In this document: positions 54,475 through 64,000 of the stretch, one piece after another
Numbering within the stretch: position 1 is the first letter of the stretch
Layout: each line of letters begins with the position of its first letter
Source: Ceratopteris richardii
Taxonomy: Eukaryota > Streptophyta > Polypodiopsida > Polypodiales > Pteridaceae
Direction of reading: 5' to 3'
NCBI GenBank assembly: GCA_020310875.1
Contig: CM035413.1
Coordinates: forward strand, 185,971,855 to 186,035,854
Length of the DNA: 64,000 nt
Made by a program: the position numbers and the translations under genes
Notes under the pieces: generated by a model
What the model saw: only the letters and a program-made list of their open reading frames with translations
What the model was told of the DNA's origin: nothing
Database searches by the model: none

Positions 54475-55933
54475 TCAGCCCCCACAAGGTAATAAGCCTA
54501 AATCTTTGCGAAAAGCTTCAAACTTTTCCCGTGGAAGAGCCTTGGTGAATATGTCTGCCACATTATCTTGTATAGGCACATATACCAAATCAATATCTCC
54601 TGCATGAAGGCGCTCTCTCACATAGTGATAGTGTACCTCAATATGTTTGGTCTATGCATGAAACATTGGGTTTCGTGCAATAGCCAAAGCACTTTGACTA
54701 TCAGTGAGAATATGCGTAGCAACATCAGTCTCCATGCAAAGATCCATCAATAGGCATCTCAGCCATATACACTCAAGTGCAGTTGTGAAAATTGCCATGT
54801 ACTTAGCTTCACAACTCGAGCTTGCCACTGTAGGTTGCTTCTTACTCAACCAAGATATACATGAGTCTCCAAGGAAAAAACAATTACCACTAGTGGACAC
54901 ACGAGTATCATAAGAACCAGCCCAATCACTATCTGTAAAAGCATGCAAGCATGGCTGAATATCTCTTCCATAAAAGAGACCTAAGCTCAAAGTGCCTCAG
55001 AGATATCTAAACACACGTTTCACTGCTTGCCAATGCTTAGTGTCAGGGTTATGCATGACTCGACTCAACTAGGAAACTCCATACTGTATATCCGGCCTTG
55101 TGTTGCATGCATATATAAGACATCCCATAGCTTGCTGATAAAGAGAAGTGTCAAATGCATCACTGGAATCCTCAACTGAGAACCTGAATCCTGTCTCAAC
55201 TATTGTGGAAACTAGCTTGCAATTCTTAAAGTCAAAATGTTGAAGTAGTTTTTCAACATACTTTGTTTGATGCATAACCATTCCCCCCTCAACGGGTACA
55301 AACTGGATGCCAAGATAGTAGCTCAAAAGACCAAGATAAGTGACATCAAAAGTATGCTGCAAATCAGCCATAAGAATGCCAAGTTTTTCATCACGTGACC
55401 CATTCAAGAGTATGTCATCGACATAAAGAACAAGCACTATAAGATCAGCCCCATTTTTCTTACATAGATTGTTCTTTCAATCGTACGAATGGTAGTCATG
55501 CGTGAAGTAGATGCAAATGTTCCTCATAATCAATGCCATATCGTTGTGCATATCCTTTAGCAACCAATCTAGCTTTGTAGCGATCAATGCTACCATTAGA
55601 CTTTCTCTTAATCTTGTAAACCCATGTTGTACCAATGGCATTCTTTCCTTTTGGCAATGCACAAACTCCCAAGTACCATTCTTATGTATGGAATCCATTT
55701 CAGATTGCATCGCACTCATCCATTGAGGTGCAAAACGATCTTAAATGGCGGAAGTATCACAAACACCATAGTCCAAAAGAACACATGAACTCCCTAAGGT
55801 GCCATTAATAGCAACACCAGCCATTACAAAAAGAGATCTCTCTACTGCATTAGAAGCCACACATGTTTACATGAGAGGTTAGATCAACCTCCCAATACAA
55901 GACCACCAGTACCATCAAGCAAAAACACAAAGA
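54475..55933 (-). pseudogene. pol: copia I reverse transcriptase and RNase H
   Basis: The minus strand from about 55740 shows WMSAMQSEMDSIHKNGTWEF (RT start). Then, after frameshifts and a deletion, come LVLYVDDILLNGS (55437-55069, YVDD intact), TYLGLLSYYLGIQF and GCLIYACNTRPDIQYGVS, and RNase H: FTDSDWAGSYDTRVSTSG, KKQPTVASSSCEAKYMA, LTDSQSALAIARNPMFHA, TKHIEVHYHYVRE and NVADIFTKALPREKFEAF, ending at a stop at 54475. About 55740-55933 reads as the end of the integrase-RT linker in broken frames. Truncated by LTR H3. Confidence 0.88.
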
Positions 55934-57012
55934 TTTTTGTGCAAGTAATCCAAGCCTTCACATTTGGCTAAACATTGAAGAAGATAGGTACAAGCATGTG
56001 ATGAGTCACATGAACCATTGCTTGTAAAGCTAGATCATTTACTTCTTGTAAAAGATAAATTCTTGAGAGAATATTGTAATCCCATTCATTTTGTGGAGTT
56101 TGGAGAACTAAAAGCTACGAATCTCATTTGGTAGAATCACTCCTAGCTTAGAGGAGTACTTTTAGTTGGAGACCTATTTGAATTTCAAATTCAAACCTGA
56201 AGAAAGTCATTATATAAGAGACTTGTAATCTCATGGCCTTAGTGGCCCCTTCTTGAGCTTATTGTTGATCAATTGTAGAGGTTGAGTGGCTTACACCATA
56301 GCCTACTCTTCTCACTATCATTGGTCATCATCTCTATGCCAATGATCATGTACAACGTTGTTCTATAATACATTACATCATTGATCATCTCTATTCATCT
56401 CTCTGCTATGTCTACTCAAAAGAGTGTACTTGTGATGACCATATCTTAGTGATCTCTCCATCATTTTTCATGTTCTATAGCTTATTGAAACCAGCTCAAA
56501 GTCTTCTATAAGCTATAAAGTTGTTAAGGCATTCAATTCAGCCAATTTGGAGAAATCCACATCGAAGTGCTTTCTGGTCATTCTCTGTGTAGCTCCTAAA
56601 AAGTCGGGGGTAAGCATCTTCTTGCTAAAATGATTGCTCAGTGTATGGTTTATCATTTTAAGTGATTCCACTTGGAATCACTTAAGTGATTCCACTTGGA
56701 ATCCTTTTGATGATATCTAGATACCATCAAAAGGAATTTTCCCAATTGCTATTGTACTTTTTGTACTGAGCAAAATATGAACCAGATGTCAAGACGAAAA
56801 TAGCAAGTTTTTGATCACTAGCTATTTGGAAAGTTATCTGTTTTGATCTAATTGTTTGAAGCATCATCTCTAAAGTACATAGGTACTTATCTAGTGTCAT
56901 TTGCAAGCTAATAGGGCCTACTACATAACCTGAAGTGAAATAGGGCAGGTGCAAAGCAACTTTTGGCAGTATCACCTCACTTCCTTGAGGTAACCATCCA
57001 TCTCTATCAATA
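55934..57012 (+). repeat. 5' LTR of H3 (H family)
   Basis: About 1079 bp, aligned by its start (GTGCAAGTAATCCAAGCC) with LTR H2 and by its end (TCTCTATCAATA before the PBS) with H1 and H2. Both terminal dinucleotides have mutated, so the borders are inferred from relatives. Confidence 0.75.
56660..56734. repeat. Paired hairpins and 24-bp duplication in LTR H3
   Basis: AAGTGATTCCA / TGGAATCACTT (11-bp arms, 2-base loop, 56660-56683) is followed by a second copy of its left part, then CCTTTTGATG / CATCAAAAGG (56703-56734) around the palindrome TATCTAGATA. These are absent at the matching place in LTR H1. Confidence 0.8.
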
Positions 57013-57013
57013 G

Positions 57014-57025
57014 TGGTATCAGAGC
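57014..57025 (+). other. Primer-binding site, initiator tRNA-Met (H3)
   Basis: TGGTATCAGAGC one base after the LTR end. Confidence 0.92.
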
Positions 57026-57038
57026 AATTCCAGGTAAA

Positions 57039-58084
57039 ATGGGAGATGGTTTCCCTTCCTTTATTGAAAAATTGGACAAGAACAATTATCCAGCATGGTC
57101 CTTGAGGATGAAGACATATTTACAAGGATGGAGTCTCTATGGATACATATCAGGAGATGAGGAGATGCCCATTTTCAGAAGCAAAAGACAACTTACAAGA
57201 GAGGAGCTTGAAAGTCTCAACTTATGGTGTGCCAAAGATGCTCTAGAAAGTTCATACTTACTTAACTCTATCTCTGACTTCCTTCTTCCACATATTACAA
57301 ATTGTAAAACATCCCACAAGACAAGGGATACATTGTTTTCATACTTTTCTTCCAATACAAGAGCTAGAAAAAATCAATTTTGGATTGATTTTACCACTCA
57401 AAGGAAGCAACCCAAGCAAAATGTTTTAGAGTTTGTGACCAAAGTAAAAGATCTGGCTGATCAATTGGCAAGCATACAAGAGCAGATTGAAGAGGAGCAA
57501 ATAGCAAGACAAATAATCCATGGCATCAAGGCAGATGACAAATGAGAAGCCTTCACAATTGCTATGGACTTATACATGGACATGTAGATTCCAGATCTTA
57601 CCACACTCATGGGACAACTCTTTACCCATGAAGCCTAGCTCAAAAAAAATGGGGAACCATCAAGAGGTAGCAAATCTTTTGCCCCATACAAAAATAAAGG
57701 AAAGACTAAGGAGAAAGGAAAAGCAAGAAATTAGAGGATGAAGCTACTACTTCTCAAGCTAATTATGCAGGGAGAGGTAGGAACTCAAGAGGAAGGGGCT
57801 GAGGAGGTAAGCAAGGCAGGCGTAGACCTTTCAACTCTTCCCCATGCAACATATGTGGACTGTCTAATCACACTACAGATGAGTGTTATAGGAACTTCAA
57901 GAATGAGAGAGGAAGAGGATATCAAAGAGGTGGCTACTCACAATCAAGAGGAAAATTCAACCACAACCAAAGCTATAACCATTTCTACAACAATTAGAAC
58001 AACAATTATCAAGGAGGATATAAATCAAGAAAGGACTTCAACAACTATACAGAGGATTCAAAGGATTCTCTTCTCATTACGAAT
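57039..58084 (+). pseudogene. gag: copia H3 gag
   Basis: MGDGFPSFIEKLDKNNYPAW starts a 168-codon open frame (SLRMKTYLQGWSLYGY, YLLNSISDFLLPHI, ARKNQFWIDFTTQRK, LEFVTKVKDLADQL). After the stop at 57543 gag continues in shifted frames through a Ser/Lys/Asn-rich tail with a damaged knuckle region near 57850. It is the parent-like sequence for the shorter gag of H1. Confidence 0.88.
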
Positions 58085-59412
58085 ATGCCTTCAAAACAAG
58101 GTATGAATGATGAGCACCTCTTCTATATTGAATCAGGTTGTTCAAACCATGTAGCAGACAATGTAGCTCTTCTCTCTAACCTTGAGGAACCCAAGGGAAA
58201 GCACCAAGTGCAAACAGGTGATGACATCAAGCATTCAGTGGTCAAGGTAGGAAATGTCAAAACTTCTGATGGAAATAGAAATCTGTTGAGCAAGGTTCTT
58301 TATGTGCCTACAATCACCAAGAATCTTATGAGTGTTGGACAAATAGTGAAAAAGGGTTTGCAGGTTAGGTTCAACAAATATGGAGCCTTTGTGGAGGACC
58401 CCAACATGGATTCAAGAGAATTTCCAAGGATGAAAAAATAGGTAGACTATTTACATTTGAGCTTGAGGACACTAGAAACATTGCACTTTATAATTACAAG
58501 GATCAAACATTGTCTGAGCTTGAGATTTGGCATAAAAGATTAGGGCATATTGGTGAGAGAACCTTGAAGCAAATATGTAGAGATCAATGTGTGCTTGTGA
58601 TACCTAATGTATCCAAGCAATACATGATCTATAAATGTAGTGCTTGTCAGTTTGGTAAATCGCAGAGGTTACCCTTTACAAAGAAAGGCTATATGCATGA
58701 TGATTATTTGGAACTTTTCCACATAGATGTGTGGGGACCAAGCAAGGACCCTTCAATTTCAGGCTCAAGATATTATGTGTCATTCATTGATCATTTCAGT
58801 AGATGGACTATCTTGTACTTAATGAAACATAAAGATGAAGCGTTCAATTGCTTTAAGGGGTATCTTGCACTTGTGGAAAATCAAATAGGAAGAAGTCTAA
58901 AGAGGTTAAGGTCACATGGAGGAGGTGAGTACTTAGCCAGTGAATTTGATGCATTCTTGCAAGATAGAGGTATCAAAAGGAAGATTACAACAAGGTACAC
59001 CCTTGAGCAAAATGGGCTAGCAAAGAGGAGAAATAGGTTGATTATGGAAACAGCTAGATCAATGCTTATTGAAAAAAAGTTACCAAATTATTTGTGGGTA
59101 GAAATTGTATCTACTACCACTTATCTTATTAACAGGTTGCCATCCAAATCACTTGATAGGATGACCCCATATGAAGCATGGCGTGGTAGAAGGCCATCAC
59201 TTGATCATTGTAGAATATTTGGATGTGTTGCTTATGTGCATGTTCCATCTCAAATTAGAGGTAAGCTAGACCCTAAGGTAGAGAAGTGCATATTCATAGG
59301 GTATGATTTAAATCAGAATGGATACATGTTTTATAACCCATCCAACAAAGGATTTATGGTCAGTAGAGATGTTGTGTTTGATGAGAATGATTCTTGGTTT
59401 GAAAGTGAATGA
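58085..59412 (+). pseudogene. pol: copia H3 protease and integrase, catalytic residues lost
   Basis: Protease: FYIESGCSNHVA, where the active-site Asp of the usual LDSGCSNHM is Glu; then KVLYVPTITKNLMSVGQ. Stop at 58439. Integrase (58510-59412, 300 codons, open): EIWHKRLGHIGERTLKQI, CSACQFGKSQRLPF, FHIDVWGPSKDPS (first Asp kept), LRSHGGGEYLAS (second Asp is His) and QNGLAKRRNR (Glu is Lys), then the C-terminal GKLDPKVEKCIFIGYD and SRDVVFDE. The frame is intact but the enzyme would be dead. Confidence 0.9.
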
Positions 59413-60744
59413 AGAAAAGTCAAATTGCCATATGAGTTGGAAGAGGAATTTCCAAGCCTCACCAAGGAGGAACCAACACAAATTGAAGACATCAAATTAG
59501 ATGATGAAGACACCATCAACTTAGAAGAATTCAAATCATGGAAATCAAAGGGCAAAGCCAAAATGAAGAGGTTGGAAGGCTTACCTAAATCATCCAACCA
59601 AGCTCTAAGGAGATCACAAAGGGAGAGCAAGAAGCCAATCAGATATGGGTATGATACTTCATTAGTTACTAAGCATTCCATTTATCTTGCTAAAGATTTG
59701 TCATTTGAAGAGCCTTCTTCATATGAAGAAGCAAAGACCAAGGTAGAATGGAAGGAGGCTATGGATAAAGAAATAGAAGCACTCCAAGAGAATGATACTT
59801 GGGAGCTAGTACCCAAGAAGGCATCAATGAAGGTAATTGGCTCTAGATGGATTTACAAAATCATGAGAAACTCAAATGGATCCATAAACAGGTATAAAGC
59901 TAGACTTGTGGCTAAAGGTTTTGCACAAACCCAAGGAGTTGATTATGAAGAGACATTTTCACATGTGGCTAAACTGCCAACATTAGAGTATTGGTCAGTG
60001 TGGCTGCATCTAGGAATTGGAATATGTATCAATTGGATGTGAAAAATGCTTTCCCTAATGGCTAGATTTCAGAGGAGGTTTACATGGCTCAACATCCTGG
60101 TTATGAAGACCCAAGCAAGGTAAATTATGTATGCAAATTGAACAAAGCTCTTTATGGTTTGAAGCAAGCACCTAGGGCATGGAACCATAGGCTAGCTAAA
60201 TACCTTCAAGATCAAGGATTCATGATGAGCAAAGCAGATCCTTCTCTGTTTGTCAAGAGAAGCAGTTCAGAGATGATATATTTATGTGTGTATGTTGATG
60301 GCATCATACTTACAAGTAGTGATGCCAATGGCATAAAACAAATCAAAACCTTGATGATGCCGGTGTTCAAAATCAGTGATCTAGGGCATCTAAAGTATTT
60401 TATTGGACTTGAATTGGTCTACACAAATTCTGGAATTCACATTACTCAAAGCAAGTATGTGCAGGACATGTTGAAGAAGTTCCACTTGGAGAATGCCAAG
60501 ATAGCTAGCACCCCTATGGAGGTAAATCATAAATTAAGTGCTCATGAAGGTGATCTGCTTGAAGACATTGCAGGATATCAAAGCATAGTTGGAATTCTAA
60601 ACTATGCAACCTTGACAAGGATTGATATAGCTTATGGAGTAAGTGTTTTAAGACTTCATGCATAAACCTAGAGCACCTCACTTGGAAGCTGCCAAAAGGA
60701 TTTTGAAGTATCTCAAGGGCACTCAAAATCAAGGTTTATACTTT
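59413..60744 (+). pseudogene. pol: copia H3 reverse transcriptase, active site YVDG
   Basis: The open frame 59425-60042 holds an acidic Lys-rich linker, then SYEEAKTKVEWKEAMDKEIE, NDTWELVPKK, RWIYKIMRNSNGSINRYKAR and LVAKGFAQTQGVDYEETF. After a frameshift, 60084-60665 gives YVCKLNKALYGLKQAPRAW, LCVYVDGIILTSS (YVDD has become YVDG), LKYFIGLELVYT and SIVGILNYATLTR. It enters RNase H (AAKRILKYLKGTQ) and is cut at 60744 by LTR A5. Confidence 0.9.
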
Positions 60745-61361
60745 TGTCACTCTAGCACAATGGCAAGTACCAACGTGAGGAGCTTCACCTCATAAATGTC
60801 AATCCGCGGAGATGTGCGGACAGGTATGAAGACCGTGAGTAAGTGATGGCACAAGTGCGTGAGTGAAAGCACATAAGCATGCACACACATACACACACAC
60901 ATGCACAAGGTAAGAGCAAAGAGTGGAACAATGGAAAGCTTCGATTACAAAAGAAATCTCGCTCAAATCTACAACAAGCTAACCCCAAAAATGAGCTCTC
61001 TAGCCCTTTTTATAGTTTTTTGAGTGGTTGCGGCCCTATCCAGACCTAGCGTCCGGCCTAGTTAAAAATTAGGTTCTAGGGCTTATTTGGGGGCTCAAAC
61101 GGAGTCAAATTATGAAAATTGGTAGGGTGATACTTCTAATACTCCTCAAGCTCAAGGACTCCTTGGCTTGAACAAAATGGAGTTACAAAAATGAAAAATG
61201 GTATTTACAATGGTTTTTTAATGATAAAAATCACTATTTTTATAGGGATTTCTTCTAAAAATTTGACATGTGCTTCTAGGAGCTCCCTACATGCTCCTTC
61301 TTCCTATGTGTCCACTTCCTTGATGTGCTTCTATGCTTGTGCTTGACCTTGATTGTCAACA
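60745..61361 (-). repeat. LTR A5 (family A, 3' LTR of a minus-strand element)
   Basis: 617 bp. The minus strand runs from TGTTGACAATC (61361) to AGAGTGACA (60745), with TATA box near 61010 and CA/GT stretch near 60885. The polypurine tract lies upstream, so the element body runs to the window end. It is inserted in RNase H of copia H3. Confidence 0.9.
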
Positions 61362-61480
61362 CTCCCCCCTTCTAGAGTCTGTCATCCCTGATAGACCCTT
61401 GTTGGAGTGGTTGTTCTAGGTAGTACTCTGAGAGGTAGCGTCCATGTATCAACAGGAGCGATCCATCTAACAAATGTGGC
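61362..61480 (-). pseudogene. Polypurine tract and end of family A coding region
   Basis: The minus strand reads LIHGRYLSEYYLEQPLQQG, SIRDDRL, then an A/G-rich tract AGAAGGGGGGAG. This matches 3198-3311. Confidence 0.75.
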
Positions 61481-63377
<1,897 letters not shown>

Positions 63378-63770
63378 TTAAAGAAGTTGACTTCTTAGGT
63401 TCAAGTTGACTGCATTGTCGTAAATCCAATCTTGACCTAAGACAAGTGGATCTGTAAGGTCCTCATCATGACACACTAGCATTTTGAGCTTCATTGGAAC
63501 ATCTTGACGGTAGATGGGATGTTCCAGCTCACCCGAACAAGGGGTTTCCACACCTCCCAATCCTATGAGATATGCTTCTATGGGCTTGATGTCCAATTGC
63601 AGGTCTTGGCAGTGTGAAAGTCTAACTGCACTAGTTGTTGCACCTGAGTCAACCAATGCTTGCACAGTCCTTACAACTTTTCCTTGTCCTACCTCTATGG
63701 TCACAAAGCGGCATCGGTCGATGATTCAAGAAGTAATTGTGCCCAATTTTTGGAACATGTCCATATGATA
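63378..63770 (-). pseudogene. Retropepsin-like protease downstream of integrase (copy 2, active site intact)
   Basis: The minus strand reads DRCRFVTIEVGQGKVVRTV, then QALVDSGATTSAVRLSHC, YLIGLGGVETPCSGE and DPLVLGQDWIYD: an intact D-S-G-A-T active site, flap-like Gly turn and LG-DW. The open frame is 63378-63704; a stop at about 63724 lies just upstream, in the linker to integrase. It is in frame with the integrase end. It is closely related (about 85-90% by eye) to the copy at 10215-10730, in the same position relative to integrase. Confidence 0.78.
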
Positions 63771-63803
63771 CTTTGGGGCTTTCGGGTTGACATCTAGGCC
63801 TAG

Positions 63804-64000
63804 TCACCTTAACTTATTTCTTCTGATGCGCTCTCTAGCCTCTGCTTGTGCTTCTTCTCTAACCCTGAACTTCTCGTCTTTTCGCTTCTTAGCAGTGTTG
63901 AGTCTCATGAGCATATCCTCTGTAAGAGGTTCTTGATATAACTTGACTCGACATCCACTAATGTAGTTTGGCAAGATGTCACCTTCTAGAGTGGCCAATT
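63804..64000 (-). pseudogene. pol: Gypsy integrase C-terminus (runs off the window)
   Basis: The minus strand reads ATLEGDILPNYISGCRVKLY, QEPLTEDMLMRLNTAKKRK and a Glu/Arg-rich tail ending RRNKLR-stop (TGA). The same end occurs at about 10769. The stop is at the same codon in both copies. The catalytic core lies beyond the window. Confidence 0.8.

Overview
The window looks like repeat-rich intergenic DNA from a land plant with a large genome. I found no host gene, rRNA, functional tRNA or bacterial-type operon. Almost everything I can assign is decayed LTR retrotransposon of the Ty1/copia and Ty3/gypsy types, plus one LINE scrap, two long (AT)n microsatellites and some unusual short-unit arrays. 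Primer-binding sites complementary to plant initiator tRNA-Met or tRNA-Asp support a plant source. Some gypsy families feel like those of ferns, lycophytes or gymnosperms, but that is an impression only.

Layout. 1-3197: copia element H1, with a window-cut 5' LTR, a gag remnant fused to RNase H by an internal deletion, and a 3' LTR. 3198-3937: 3' end of a plus-strand family A gypsy element, then a microsatellite, a LINE fragment and a GC-rich tandem repeat. 5779-13473: minus-strand family A material, in genome order LTR, long accessory coding region, retropepsin, integrase and gag, with no RT. 13480-14690: an LTR-like segment and a third A LTR. 14691-20481: minus-strand gypsy family B (gag-PR-RT), with an inverted 18-bp array in its leader at 21425-21815. 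21816-24691: 3' end of plus-strand element X with a 1.35-kb LTR. 24692-26100: minus-strand A-type LTR with a tRNA-Asp PBS and an accessory-ORF relic.

27210-36115: a second family B copy (plus). Its leader holds copia F (27492-33499, TSD ATAAA), whose RT is interrupted by a 2.1-kb solo LTR (TSD ACGG). A TATCG palindrome array (33868-34480) lies between leader and gag. 36115-37308: minus-strand H-family LTR with the start of gag. 37309-54137: gypsy family C, split by copia E (39149-51544, TSD CATTC/CGTTC), whose 3' LTR is split by gypsy D (43214-50784, TSD TATTA/TAGTA). D is the best-preserved element. 54138-55933: minus-strand copia I. 55934-60744: third H-family element. 60745-64000: second minus-strand family A element, again with a retropepsin directly downstream of integrase.

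Functionally this is a retrotransposon graveyard. The coding regions would have supplied capsid (gag), protease, reverse transcriptase/RNase H and integrase, but nearly every copy carries stops, frameshifts or lost catalytic residues. The parts most worth a second look are the retropepsin downstream of integrase (two copies), the accessory acidic/proline/coiled-coil region before the family A 3' LTR, the palindromic arrays in the family B leaders, and a possible 2.6-kb intron in the element D leader.
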